Shown piece after piece: positions 26,242 to 34,712 of a DNA stretch of 64,000 nt. The stretch spans positions 124,001 through 188,000 of the forward strand of contig NZ_CP133268.1 of the NCBI RefSeq assembly GCF_030915385.1, given 5' to 3'. Position 1 is the stretch's first letter. The number at the start of each line of letters is the position of its first letter. The notes below the pieces were generated by a model. It saw only the letters and a list, made by a program, of their open reading frames with translations, was not told the DNA's origin and did no database searches. This stretch comes from Neobacillus sp. PS3-12. Its GTDB lineage: Bacteria > Bacillota > Bacilli > Bacillales > Cytobacillaceae. The position numbers were made by a program, and so were the translations under genes.

Positions 26242-26463
26242 TTGGAACAGAAATGCAATCAGCAAGGAATTGAATTGCGGATCGTTAACCGCTTCTACCC
26301 TTCTTCTAAATTATGTTCTTGCTGTGGTCACAAAAAGATTCAATTATCGTTGTCTGAAAGGACATACAAATGTGAATTCTGTGACATGGAAATGGATAGG
26401 GATTTTAACGCCAGTTTAAATCTGAAATACGCAACCGACTATACAGTTGTCACCACACGATAG
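25547..26463 (+). pseudogene. tnpB: IS200/IS605-family TnpB, 5'-truncated and amber-interrupted
   Basis: From about 25547 to the stop at 26463 the frame encodes roughly the last 300 residues of a TnpB: RuvC I Asp, RuvC II Glu, a zinc ribbon (CSCCGHKK and YKCEFC) and RuvC III Asp in DRDFNASLNL. The first about 90 residues are absent and one TAG (26239-26241, before LEQKCNQQGI) interrupts the frame, separating the zinc ribbon and third catalytic residue from the rest. TnpB is the RNA-guided nuclease relative of Cas12. No TnpA is present. Confidence 0.85.
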
Positions 26464-26580
26464 CTGATAGTTAGTACGGGGGGCTACCTCGGAATGAACG
26501 CCTGTGGAGAGCCAAACCAACGATAGTAGCGGGCAATTAGCGAGGTCGGGTTCGTGGAAGCAGGAAAAGTCTAGCATAAA
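26464..26580 (+). ncRNA. Right end of the IS605 element with probable omega-RNA scaffold
   Basis: Directly after the TnpB stop comes a G-rich block with potential pairing (GGGGGCTACCTCGGAATGAA, GCGGGCAATTAGCGAGGTCG, GGTTCGTGGAAGCAGG) of the kind found at IS605 right ends, where the guide RNA of TnpB is made. Its 3' boundary is near 26580. Inferred by position and composition; the RNA is not proven. Confidence 0.55.
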
Positions 26581-26622
26581 TGAATCATGACATTTGTTTA
26601 TGTTTTTAGTAGCAGTACAAAA

Positions 26623-27198
26623 ATGATTAAACGGTGTGGTTGGTCTTCAGATAAAGACTTGTATATACAATATCATGACACGGAATGGGGGGTTCCGGTA
26701 TATGATGACCAGGTTCTCTTTGAAATGCTTTGCTTGGAAGAGGCACAAGCAGGATTGAGCTGGTGGACTATTCTCCAAAAACGTGAACATTATAAAAAAG
26801 TATTTGATGATTTTGAAGCCGAAAAAATCATCCACTATACAGAGGATAAGTTGGCTTCCTTGATGGAAGATAAAGGTATTGTTCGCAACAAACGGAAAAT
26901 CCAAAGTGTTGTTACCAATGCGGAGGTGGTCTTACGAATTCAAAAAGAATACGGTTCTTTCTCTTCCTACATATGGAATTTTGTAGGAGGAAATCCCATT
27001 ATCAATCATTGGGAGACTCCACAGGATGTACCAGCTTCCACTGAAATTAGCGACAAAATGAGTAAGCAACTAAAAAAAGACGGATTCAAGTTTGTCGGAA
27101 CAACGATCTGTTACTCCTTTATGCAGGCGGTCGGAATGGTAAACGACCATATACTGGAATGCTTTTGTCATCCGTTGAATAAAAGTACAAATTACTAA
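26623..27198 (+). CDS. tag: DNA-3-methyladenine glycosylase I, copy 1
   Basis: A 191-residue Tag enzyme: N-terminal RCGW, YHDTEWGVP, the catalytic-pocket LFEMLCLEEAQAGLSWWTIL, and the C-terminal CYSFMQAVGMVNDHILECFCH with zinc ligands. It excises 3-methyladenine from alkylated DNA. The true start is ATG 26623, as in copy 2; the upstream ATG 26587 adds residues without similarity. The element right end has replaced the ribosome site that copy 2 keeps (GGGAG), so translation may be weak. Copy 2 is at 53958-54533 with high identity. Confidence 0.92.
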   Translation: MIKRCGWSSDKDLYIQYHDTEWGVPVYDDQVLFEMLCLEEAQAGLSWWTILQKREHYKKVFDDFEAEKIIHYTEDKLASLMEDKGIVRNKRKIQSVVTNAEVVLRIQKEYGSFSSYIWNFVGGNPIINHWETPQDVPASTEISDKMSKQLKKDGFKFVGTTICYSFMQAVGMVNDHILECFCHPLNKSTNY

Positions 27199-27220
27199 CG
27201 TGTTGGGGATCCCCTCCTTA

Positions 27221-27262
27221 CAATAAAAACTCTGCCACTCGGATGGCAGAGTTTTTATTGTG
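27221..27262 (+). terminator. Terminator after tag copy 1
   Basis: CAATAAAAACTCTGCCA pairs with TGGCAGAGTTTTTATTG around CTCGGA. Confidence 0.88.
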
Positions 27263-27277
27263 GTTCCTATTATTTCT

Positions 27278-27328
27278 GGACAAAAGCGCTAATCCCTTCT
27301 GAAGGATAGCGCCCTTTTGCTGAAGGGA
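27278..27328. repeat. Dispersed hairpin repeat, copy D (GCGC family)
   Basis: AAAAGCGCTAATCCCTTC and GAAGGATAGCGCCC arms with a CTTTTGCTGAAGG tail, directly after the tag terminator and before spoVS. Confidence 0.65.
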
Positions 27329-27372
27329 AATTTTATAAAAATAATTCTTTTATTGATCGTCTCAACGTAAAT

Positions 27373-27645
27373 CTATCGTTTTTTTCTAGGACCTATCAAT
27401 AATTTGATTGCTGTTCTATTTTCATTATTGATTATAACATCTGTAAATGCAGGAACAAAAACCAGATTAACACCACTAGGAGCAACGAATCCTCTTGCAA
27501 TAGCAATGGCTTTAATCGCTTGATTTAAAGCACCCGCTCCAATCGCCTGAATTTCTGTATGTCCACTTTCTCTTATTATGCCTGCAATTGCACCTGCAAC
27601 TGAATTCGGATTTGATTTTGATGATACTTTTAATACATTATCCAT
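27373..27645 (-). CDS. spoVS: Stage V sporulation protein S
   Basis: A 90-residue Alba-like protein with the SpoVS hallmark sequence: VLKVSSKSNPNSVAGAIAG, QAIGAGALNQAIKAIAIARG and IKLLIGPRK. SpoVS affects coat assembly and the switch between engulfment and later stages in B. subtilis. The start is preceded by GGGGGAGA. Monocistronic. Sequence is slightly more divergent than typical main copies, so it may be a paralogue. Confidence 0.92.
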   Translation of the reverse strand: MDNVLKVSSKSNPNSVAGAIAGIIRESGHTEIQAIGAGALNQAIKAIAIARGFVAPSGVNLVFVPAFTDVIINNENRTAIKLLIGPRKKR

Positions 27646-27902
27646 CTAAATTTCTCCCCCTGTTATTTAATCGCTTGATATGATCACTGGAAAAAAGAAT
27701 GTAATTAACGCTATTTTAATAATATTCAAATTCAAATTAAACAGAACTATTGATATTTATGCTAAAAACGAGCTGCCGGTCTGTCAGTTGATCTTCAACT
27801 CTTGCATTCCTATAGCTGAATAAGAAAACTTGATAAAATAATTGTTTTGAAAGGAAAAAACCTTCTTTATGTCGAAAATATATAAATAAAGGGGATGACC
27901 CA

Positions 27903-28115
27903 ATGAATAAAGTTGGTTTATTAAAAAATCTACGCAATGCCAGTCGAGGTAATTTCTTTTCAACAGAGGTTCCAAAGGCTACAAAAGAAGATGAAAAAAA
28001 GATTGAAGAATTAATTGGAGAATTAGAAAATGAAGGAAAAATCAAGTTAAGAGAATGTGTGCAGCGAGAATACTCAGTTTATTTACATGGAATAATTAAG
28101 TATGCAGTAGAATAA
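27903..28115 (+). CDS. Small hypothetical protein, 70 residues
   Basis: ATG 27903 has GGGGATGA upstream. The product (VGLLKNLRNASRG at the start, a charged KEDEKKIEELIGELENEGKI helix, then a YSVYLHGIIKYAVE strand) looks like a small winged-helix or helical domain, but I cannot place it in a family. It is followed by a strong terminator, supporting a real monocistronic gene. Confidence 0.55.
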   Translation: MNKVGLLKNLRNASRGNFFSTEVPKATKEDEKKIEELIGELENEGKIKLRECVQREYSVYLHGIIKYAVE

Positions 28116-28243
28116 TCAGGTTCCTTTTTATTCGGGTGAAACACAATAGGATCTCAGAGTTCTTCTACTAATTCCGTTAACGAATAAGAAAAAGCTCGTC
28201 ACAACAGCCTTTCATCCTAAAAGGATGACTTGTAATTTAAACA

Positions 28244-28280
28244 AAAATTTAAATAGATTCTCAGTCTATTTAAATTTTTT
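28244..28280 (+). terminator. Terminator after the 70-residue gene
   Basis: AAAATTTAAATAGA and TCTATTTAAATTTT with loop TTCTCAG and a T-rich end. Confidence 0.8.
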
Positions 28281-28377
28281 GCGTGTTCATTTTTTTCTTT
28301 TGGATTGGCTCAGTAAAAAGTTGTGGGGTGATTTCAAGCAGAAGATTTATTTATATAAATAAATCCGTCTATTTAAT

Positions 28378-28450
28378 AGAAAAGGGAGACTCATTTTAAT
28401 GAAATGAGTCTCCTGTTTATTCGATCCTACTAATTTCTTTTAACTGTAAT
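28378..28450. terminator. Repeated hairpin segment after doxX copy 1
   Basis: GGGAGACTCATTT pairs with AAATGAGTCTCC; the segment including the following ATTCGATCCT...TTTAACTGTAA matches 10769-10850 and in part 52098-52150. Confidence 0.65.
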
Positions 28451-28472
28451 TATTGCTATTGCCTTCGTTGCT

Positions 28473-28994
28473 TTAAGCACTGTGTTTAACAGAATTGATG
28501 TTATTTTCTTCTTTACCGGCAAATTTATTAATGAATGGAATCACCCAACGGTCTAAACCGATACGGCCAGCATTGAAACCAGCAGCAAGAATGATTACAC
28601 CTAGTAAAATATCTAATGGGTTAGAAGAAACAACTCCAGCCATTACATATGAGAAGTTCATCACAAGTCCAAAGAATGCAGCAGCTGTTGTTAAGCAACC
28701 AAGGATTAAACCTAAGCCTACTAAAAACTCACCATAAGGAACAAGGACGTTGAAAATGTGTGCGTTTGGTAAAGCAAAGTGTTGTAAGAAACTAACATAT
28801 GTTGGATATTCAACTGCTTTTGCTGGACTTAGAACTGGATTATGAATGGCCCCTGCTAGGAATCCACTTGCATCAAATTTGCCGCCAGATATTTTTTCAA
28901 ATCCTGCCATCATGAATTCATATCCAACGTATAAACGAATAATGGTAAGAATGTAAGATGCTATTTTATTCTCTCTTAGAAATTTGTTAAACAT
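28473..28994 (-). CDS. DoxX family membrane protein, copy 1
   Basis: A 173-residue DoxX protein with four helices: LTIIRLYVGYEFMMAGFEKI, LVPYGEFLVGLGLILGCLTT, GLVMNFSYVMAGVVSSNPLD and a final helix before GRIGLDRWVIP. It is nearly identical to the copy at 52164-52685, with matching upstream and downstream sequence. AAAGGGGTC precedes the ATG. The family is linked to thiol, quinone or sulfur redox functions in the membrane; in B. subtilis the related CatD acts with a catechol dioxygenase. No dioxygenase is nearby here. Confidence 0.88.
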   Translation of the reverse strand: MFNKFLRENKIASYILTIIRLYVGYEFMMAGFEKISGGKFDASGFLAGAIHNPVLSPAKAVEYPTYVSFLQHFALPNAHIFNVLVPYGEFLVGLGLILGCLTTAAAFFGLVMNFSYVMAGVVSSNPLDILLGVIILAAGFNAGRIGLDRWVIPFINKFAGKEENNINSVKHSA

Positions 28995-29098
28995 TTAAAA
29001 GACCCCTTTTCTATAAACGATATTATTAACTTGATTACATTGTTATTATAGATCGTTTTACTTTAAAGGAGCGTTGTTTGTTCAATGTTTCACATATA

Positions 29099-29116
29099 GT
29101 TCAAAAAGAATTGAAC
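29099..29116. promoter_or_regulatory. 18-bp palindrome upstream of doxX copy 1
   Basis: GTTCAA-N6-TTGAAC. The same palindrome with a slightly changed centre sits upstream of doxX copy 2 (52790-52807), about 105 nt from each ATG, and a further GTTCAA half-site lies 18 nt closer. Likely operator of a MarR/HxlR-type redox regulator, by analogy only. Confidence 0.5.
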
Positions 29117-29418
29117 ATTTATTGACAAGGATTCTTGATTAGGCTGCGAGAAACTGTCACTTATGGTTTAAGAAACCAAAATAGATTCCGTTTCTTATTA
29201 CAATGCTTGAAAAATGGAGAGTAGTAGTAAAAACCATTTGCACCGCATACAGTTTGTGGTGCACATGACCGTTTAGATAGAATATTCACAATCTCCTTAC
29301 CCATAAAATGGTTTAAACAAGGAAATAACTTCTAATATCTAAAATATAGATATTAAATCATCATATCTATCAATAAATCGAATAGGTTTTAGAATTTTAT
29401 TTTTCTATAATAGTAATA
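29117..29418. other. Intergenic, nothing recognised
   Basis: A/T-rich DNA between doxX copy 1 and the rhodanese relic; no frame, motif or strong hairpin. Confidence 0.4.
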
Positions 29419-29663
29419 TTGCTGTTTAGAAACATCGATAATACAATGCGCAACGGTAATGAAATTTTAGCAATGTGGAAAAAAAGCGAGATTGATCCTA
29501 ATAAACAGCTTACCTTCTATTGTGGAACTGGATGGAGAGCATCAGAAGTACTGTTCTACGCTGATGTAATGGGCTTAAAACATATTGCAGAGTACGAGGT
29601 GGATGGAATGAATGGAGTATGAATCCTGCAAATCCAGTTGAAACAGGCGCACCAAAAAAATAG
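29419..29663 (+). pseudogene. Thiosulfate sulfurtransferase (rhodanese) 3' relic
   Basis: The frame carries the C-terminal part of a SseA-type rhodanese: RNIDNTMRNGNEILAMW, and the active-site loop FYCGTGWRASEV with the persulfide Cys. One G is missing in the GAGGTGG run near 29597; restoring it continues the protein as GGWNEWSMNPANPVETG to a stop at 29661. The N-terminal about 200 residues are absent. Inactive relic with a terminator still behind it. Confidence 0.8.
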
Positions 29664-29675
29664 CAAATAAAGTGA

Positions 29676-29706
29676 AAAAGACAATCCGTTTGGCATTGTC
29701 TTTTTC
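29676..29706 (+). terminator. Terminator after the rhodanese relic
   Basis: AAAAAGACAAT and ATTGTCTTTTT arms around CCGTTTGGC. Confidence 0.8.
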
Positions 29707-29730
29707 TTCTTGTATAGGAGAATGAAACCG

Positions 29731-29910
29731 ATGAAAAACATGAAGAATCTTCTTATTTTTATACTAACCTTGATTGTTCAATTTTCCAATATTATTTTGG
29801 CAATGGTTCTTGAAGATTTTTCAACGAAACAGATGGGTGTTGCCAGATATGGCAATTCCATATTCTTTTGCCGATTTAATACATTTGTTTTAATAAGAGT
29901 AGTGAATTAA
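29731..29910 (+). CDS. Small membrane protein, probably truncated
   Basis: Fifty-nine residues from ATG 29731 with GGAG ten nt upstream: one clear helix (LLIFILTLIVQFSNIILAMV) followed by EDFSTKQMGVARYG and a tail of different character. The tail suggests a frameshift or truncation after about residue 40. I do not recognise the family with confidence. Confidence 0.35.
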   Translation: MKNMKNLLIFILTLIVQFSNIILAMVLEDFSTKQMGVARYGNSIFFCRFNTFVLIRVVN

Positions 29911-30014
29911 TTTAGGAACATTTCTATTAAGTTGGTTGGAGTGTGTCTCTATGAAAATTAATAATTTGGTGGAGGATTTTGTTTTGTTAATTGCATTTTT
30001 ATTTTCCTTTACCA

Positions 30015-30551
30015 TCATTTAATAAAAAAGTTCTGTAACATCTTTAATCCATTTTTTGTCAAAATAGCCTCAGGATGGAACTGAACTCCTTCTACTTTAA
30101 ACTGCTTATGTCGTATTGCCATAATTTCTCTATTTTCACTTCTTGCACTAATTTCAAGGCATTTAGGAAATGTAGATTCATCTACGACTAATGAATGATA
30201 TCTTGCCACCTGTAATGGTGACGAAATGGACTGAAAGATACATTTTTGATCATGTGTAATTAACGAAACTTTTCCATGCATCGGTTTCATTGCTTTTTTA
30301 ATTATACCGCCAAATGCTTGGGCAATAATCTGTTGCCCCAGGCAGACACCTAATATAGGGATTTCTTTATAAAAGTTTTTTACGATATCCAAGCAAATAC
30401 CTGCATGGTCTGGATTATAGTCCGGTTTCATCTCTTTAATCCTACCAAGTGACACCTGATCGTTGCGAATAACAACAACATCTTTGCCAATTTTTTTAAT
30501 ATATTGAACTAAATTAAATGTAAAAGAGTCATAGTTGTCAATTACTAATAT
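30015..30551 (-). CDS. pabA: PabA/TrpG-type glutamine amidotransferase with a motif deletion
   Basis: About 178 residues of class I glutamine amidotransferase: LVIDNYDSFTFNLVQY, nucleophile Cys in GVCLGQQ, HGKVS and the His-Glu pair in VQFHPEAI. Between KPDY and NPDHAGICL the expected eight or so residues containing the ISPGPC oxyanion-loop motif are missing without change of frame. Without that loop glutaminase activity should be lost. No pabB, pabC or trp gene is adjacent, and ATG 30551 lacks a clear ribosome site. Probably a decayed extra copy. Confidence 0.75.
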   Translation of the reverse strand: MLVIDNYDSFTFNLVQYIKKIGKDVVVIRNDQVSLGRIKEMKPDYNPDHAGICLDIVKNFYKEIPILGVCLGQQIIAQAFGGIIKKAMKPMHGKVSLITHDQKCIFQSISSPLQVARYHSLVVDESTFPKCLEISARSENREIMAIRHKQFKVEGVQFHPEAILTKNGLKMLQNFFIK

Positions 30552-30821
30552 CATAATATTAAATACGTGCTCCACTTCAGTTAAAATATTGGATATTTAT
30601 TTCTCTAATTTATTAAAGTGTTCCTTATAATGATATCAAAAAAACTATTTTTAGGTTCTAACATACAAATCATTAAAGCCGACACTTGATAGATAGGATT
30701 CATGCAGCAGTATAAACTTTCCAAACTTGCCTAAGTCAAGTATTGAGTCAGAAATTGCGTGTTTAAATTTTATAATACATCCCATTTTACACAAACAATG
30801 ATTCACCTTAATAACGTAATC

Positions 30822-30860
30822 TAGAAAGGACGCCTCTTTATTCAAGAAAGGCGCCTGATT
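30822..30860. repeat. Hairpin repeat, copy E (divergent GCGC family)
   Basis: AAAGGACGCCTCTTT and AAGAAAGGCGCC arms around ATTC; same layout as copies A-D but a different stem sequence. Confidence 0.45.
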
Positions 30861-31007
30861 ATTTATTATTGAAAAATGCGAAAGAGTTGCAAAATTGGTT
30901 TCTTAGTTATTTCAGTTCATTCTCTAAATTTCGTTATTTTTATATAATGTCTCTTCAATCTTAGTTATTGTCAACCTTGTTGGATATCTTTTAGAAACCG
31001 TTCATTA

Positions 31008-32159
31008 TTAAAAGAAATTTTGATTTTTCATCGTAAAATAATATACAAGAGTTAAAAGAGCTAAAATTGAAAAGTTATAAAAGCTAAACCTTATAAGGTA
31101 CATTTTACTTTTTTGTGGATCTCTCTTAATAAAAAGTTTAAATGAAATCACACTTGCGAGAGAAGCAACAATCGTACCAAGTCCACCTAAATTCACACCT
31201 ACTAATAAAGGCTGCCAATTCACAGAGAATTTTGATAAAAAGATCGCAGCTGGTACATTGCTTATAAGTTGGCTTAAAATTATGGAACTGAAAAAGATTG
31301 ATGTGGGACTTTTGAGATTTTCGCTGGCAAATGTGTGTACTACCTTTAATTCCGATATGTTTCCTATAAATATAAAAAAACATATAAAAGTAATAAGCAA
31401 TAAATAATCAATTTTCTTCAATAATTTTATATCAAGTATACATGAGGTTCCCAATGCGATGATGAACGCAAGTTTGTAGCTTAAAACCCCTAGTATAGAT
31501 GCAGATATGATGCCAAATAGTATTCCCCATACTGTTGCCTTTTTTTTATTTTTTATAGGAATATACGGAAGTTCCATTTCCAATGTTTTACTATTCAATC
31601 TTTGATTAAAAAAGAATAACAGAACTATTCCAAGAACCACTAATAGAAGAATTGTTGTAAAAAATTGTATAGGCCTTATTCCGTAGTTAGTAAATATGAA
31701 AAGATTTTGAGGATTTCCCATTGGAGTTAGGCTGCTTCCGATGTTAGCCGCAATTGTCTCTAGTATAATAGTATCTAACATAGAAGTTTGTATAATCTTA
31801 CTAATTATAAGTGTTAATGGTACAAATGTTATTAATGCCACATCATTCGTTACAAGCATGGAACTAAAAAAGCATAATAAAATTAGGATTGCTGAAACAC
31901 TTTTACTATTATGACATTTACTCAGTATAGCAATGGCGAACTTATCCAATAGTTTAAGATCTTCCAGAGCCTTAACTACGAGCATAAGATTAAATAAACT
32001 GACTAATACTTTAAAATTTATATATTCTAGTTTTGGTGCATGGAATAAACAGCTTACGATTGCTAACAAGAGTGATATGGTAAATACAATATCTTTTTTT
32101 AAAATTCCAAATTTCAATTTCACTTTTTTTTCGTTTTCCACATAAATATATTCTTTCAC
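31008..32159 (-). CDS. SLC13/ArsB-like ion permease
   Basis: A membrane protein of about 383 residues with 10-11 helices. The FFSSMLVTNDVALITFVPL segment and the mirrored QLISNVPAAIFLS segment, plus IGSSLTPMGNPQNLFIF, are the re-entrant-loop signatures of the ion-transporter superfamily (ArsB, NhaD, SLC13). GTG 32159 is favoured by GGAGGGG six nt upstream; the frame opens at 32222. Transported ion (dicarboxylate, Na+ or oxyanion) cannot be told. Monocistronic. Confidence 0.82.
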   Translation of the reverse strand: MKEYIYVENEKKVKLKFGILKKDIVFTISLLLAIVSCLFHAPKLEYINFKVLVSLFNLMLVVKALEDLKLLDKFAIAILSKCHNSKSVSAILILLCFFSSMLVTNDVALITFVPLTLIISKIIQTSMLDTIILETIAANIGSSLTPMGNPQNLFIFTNYGIRPIQFFTTILLLVVLGIVLLFFFNQRLNSKTLEMELPYIPIKNKKKATVWGILFGIISASILGVLSYKLAFIIALGTSCILDIKLLKKIDYLLLITFICFFIFIGNISELKVVHTFASENLKSPTSIFFSSIILSQLISNVPAAIFLSKFSVNWQPLLVGVNLGGLGTIVASLASVISFKLFIKRDPQKSKMYLIRFSFYNFSILALLTLVYYFTMKNQNFF

Positions 32160-32421
32160 CAATCCCCCTCCAGTTCTATCTATTCTACTACATACCCCTG
32201 TTTCTTGCATTTGAAACCTCAATGCAGTTAAAAAATACCACCATTTCCATAAAATTATAAAAAAAATGGCGTTTTTTCGTTATGGGGGTAATGACTTGTC
32301 TTGGCTTGATGGGCATGGGGGGACTTAGCGGCAGGCGCTCTATATTTCCACCTTTTTAACCAGGATCATTCCATTTCGAACCTTTTCCATCACTTCAACA
32401 ACAATAAATATATGCCCTAAC

Positions 32422-33630
32422 TCAGTCAAAAGTAATTTGCAGTTCTCTTAACGATCTAAAACCAATAAGATTTCGCCATTGTAAGTCAGGAGTAACTAAT
32501 TGAAGGTTGTGCGTCCGTTGCAGGAGTGTTTGAATCGCAATCCTAGCTTCTAAACGTGCCAATGGGGCACCTAAACAAAAATGAGAACCATATCCAAATG
32601 CAAGATGAGGATTAGGATTTCTCATTATATTAAGAAGATGGGGGTCAACGAACTTTTTCGGATCTCGATTAGCAGCTCCCAAAAGAATATATACTTGTTC
32701 GCCTTTTTTAATCGTCATTTGGTTCATTTCAATATCTTCCGATGCAAGACGGGCAATCATCTGTGTTGGGCTCTCATAGCGCAAAAACTCCTCGACGGCG
32801 TTTTCAATATGTAATGGATTTTCTTTTAGCATCAATAATTGCACAAAATTGTTCAATAAGGCAAGGATCGAATTGCTGATAAGATTTACGGTTGTCTCAT
32901 GTCCAGCAATTACAAGTAAAATACATGTTGCTAGTAATTCCTCTTCCGTTAATTTGTCCCCTTGTTGTTCTTCTTTCATTAACATACTGATAAGGTCATC
33001 TTGAGGATGACATTTCCGTTTTTTAAACAGCCCTTTAAAATAAGCTTGTAATTTCACAATCGTAACATTACCATTAACTAACTCCTGTCTTGATCGAGTA
33101 AAATCAATGGATTGGATTAAGCTTGCAGTCCATTCTCCAAATTGGTATCTCTCTTCTCGAGGTACTCCTAAAATGTTAGCGATAATAAGGCTTGCTAAAG
33201 GAAATGCAAAATCTGAAACAATGTCCATTCTTTTCTTATTCTGAACCCGATCAAGTAAATCATTAACCGTTTCTTGGATGTAAGAACGATGATATTCCAC
33301 CATTTTTGGGGTAAAAACATTACTTACTAACAGTCGTAATCGCTTATGGTCAGGTTGATTCTTAAAAAGCAACATATCATTCTGAATATTTTTAAGATGT
33401 TCATATTTTTTTGATGTCTGAGGAAGAGGAATGCGATTTTTAAATCTCGTATCTCTAAGAATTGCTACCGCCTCATCATATCCTGTCACGTACCATCCTG
33501 GATATTTTAATAGATTCCCCCAATAGATCGGATGAATGGAACGCAGATTATCGTAAAATGGATAAGGATTTTTAAAAAACTCAGGAGAAGTAAATGTCAA
33601 TGGTATGGTTTGATTTAAATGGGTTGTCAT
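32422..33630 (-). CDS. bioI: Cytochrome P450 BioI (pimeloyl-ACP forming)
   Basis: A 402-residue P450 (CYP107H type): I-helix AGHETT, ExxR region, heme-binding FGYGSHFCLGAPLAR with Cys about 352. BioI cleaves acyl-ACP chains to pimeloyl-ACP for biotin synthesis. It is the last gene of bioWAFDBI, separated from bioB by a hairpin; GGGGG precedes the ATG. Complete. Confidence 0.93.
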   Translation of the reverse strand: MTTHLNQTIPLTFTSPEFFKNPYPFYDNLRSIHPIYWGNLLKYPGWYVTGYDEAVAILRDTRFKNRIPLPQTSKKYEHLKNIQNDMLLFKNQPDHKRLRLLVSNVFTPKMVEYHRSYIQETVNDLLDRVQNKKRMDIVSDFAFPLASLIIANILGVPREERYQFGEWTASLIQSIDFTRSRQELVNGNVTIVKLQAYFKGLFKKRKCHPQDDLISMLMKEEQQGDKLTEEELLATCILLVIAGHETTVNLISNSILALLNNFVQLLMLKENPLHIENAVEEFLRYESPTQMIARLASEDIEMNQMTIKKGEQVYILLGAANRDPKKFVDPHLLNIMRNPNPHLAFGYGSHFCLGAPLARLEARIAIQTLLQRTHNLQLVTPDLQWRNLIGFRSLRELQITFD

Positions 33631-33656
33631 GTCATGCCCCCTAAAATACGATCACG

Positions 33657-33701
33657 AGAGTTTTACAGAGATATATAACTCACATCTCTGTAAAACTCTT
33701 A
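33657..33701 (-). terminator. Hairpin between bioB and bioI
   Basis: AGAGTTTTACAGAGA and TCTCTGTAAAACTCT form a perfect 15-bp stem with a 13-nt loop. No T run follows on the minus strand, so it may be a partial terminator or a 3' protection hairpin. In B. subtilis the bio operon also has a termination point between bioB and bioI. Confidence 0.75.
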
Positions 33702-33704
33702 TAT

Positions 33705-34712
33705 TTATTTTTCCACTGCTAAGCTAGCTTTCATTTCTTCTACTGACTCTACCTCAAATCCTAGGTCACGCAGCATTTTATAATCTTCAATTTCCTCTTG
33801 ACCACCTGTTGTTAAGTAATCTCCAATGAAGATGGAATTGGCTGCATATAGCCCTAATGGCTGTAAGGAACGAAGGTTGACTTCCCGTCCGCCTGAAATT
33901 CGAATTTCCTTTGTTGGATTGATAAAACGAAATAGTGCCAACACTTTTAAACAATAAAGTGGATTTAATTCTTTTGTACCTTCTAGTAGAGTACCATCAA
34001 TCGCATGTAGGAAATTAACTGGAATAGAATCTGCATCAAGAGCTTTTAAACTGTTAGCCATATCCACTACATCCTGCTTTGTTTCTCTCATGCCGACAAT
34101 GACACCTGAACATGGAGACAATCCGGATTCTTTTACTGTTTCCACCGTATTGACGCGATCATCATAGGTATGTGATGTAGTAATATTCTCATGGTTGCTT
34201 GCAGATGTATTGATATTATGGTTGTAACGGTTTACCCCAGCTTCTTTTAGTCGCTTCGCTTGTTCTGGCTTTAACAGACCAAGACAGGCACAAATTTTTA
34301 ATCCGTATGATTCCTTTATTTCTTTTACTGCTTCCACTACGTGATCGATATCTTTATTAGATGGCCCTCTACCACTTGCAACAATACAGTACGTCCCTAC
34401 ATTTAAATCATGTGCACGCTTTGCTCCTTCAAGGATCGTATCCTTATCTACCATTCTGTATGAATTAATCGGTGCTGTCGAAATAGAAGATTGAGAGCAA
34501 TAGCCGCAATTTTCCGGACAGTGTCCAGATTTGGCATTCATGATCATATTAAGCTTTACTTTTTTTCCAAAATAGTGCTTTCTTATTTGAAAAGCCGCAT
34601 GCATAAGTAATAGTACGTCATCATCTGGACATTCTAATATCGAAAGGGCCTCCTCATTTGTCACTTTCTTCCCATCTAACACTTGATCTGCAAGTTCCAT
34701 CCATTTATTCAA
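33705..34712 (-). CDS. bioB: Biotin synthase
   Basis: A 335-residue radical SAM enzyme with the CxxxCxxC cluster (Cys65, 69, 72 in GHCPENCGYCSQSS) and conserved NHNINTS and YDDRVNTV segments; it inserts sulfur into dethiobiotin. TTG 34712 is the start, preceded by GGAGGTAGGA and abutting the bioD stop. Intact. Confidence 0.95.
   Translation of the reverse strand: MNKWMELADQVLDGKKVTNEEALSILECPDDDVLLLMHAAFQIRKHYFGKKVKLNMIMNAKSGHCPENCGYCSQSSISTAPINSYRMVDKDTILEGAKRAHDLNVGTYCIVASGRGPSNKDIDHVVEAVKEIKESYGLKICACLGLLKPEQAKRLKEAGVNRYNHNINTSASNHENITTSHTYDDRVNTVETVKESGLSPCSGVIVGMRETKQDVVDMANSLKALDADSIPVNFLHAIDGTLLEGTKELNPLYCLKVLALFRFINPTKEIRISGGREVNLRSLQPLGLYAANSIFIGDYLTTGGQEEIEDYKMLRDLGFEVESVEEMKASLAVEK

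Noticed and set aside
24730..26580. Simple insertion of a complete IS605 element into orfX
   Set aside because: There is no tnpA, no left end and no TnpB N-terminus, and the 3' end of orfX does not reappear after the element.
30651..30845. Minus-strand frame of 64 codons
   Set aside because: It runs through a hairpin repeat and has no ribosome site or recognisable content.
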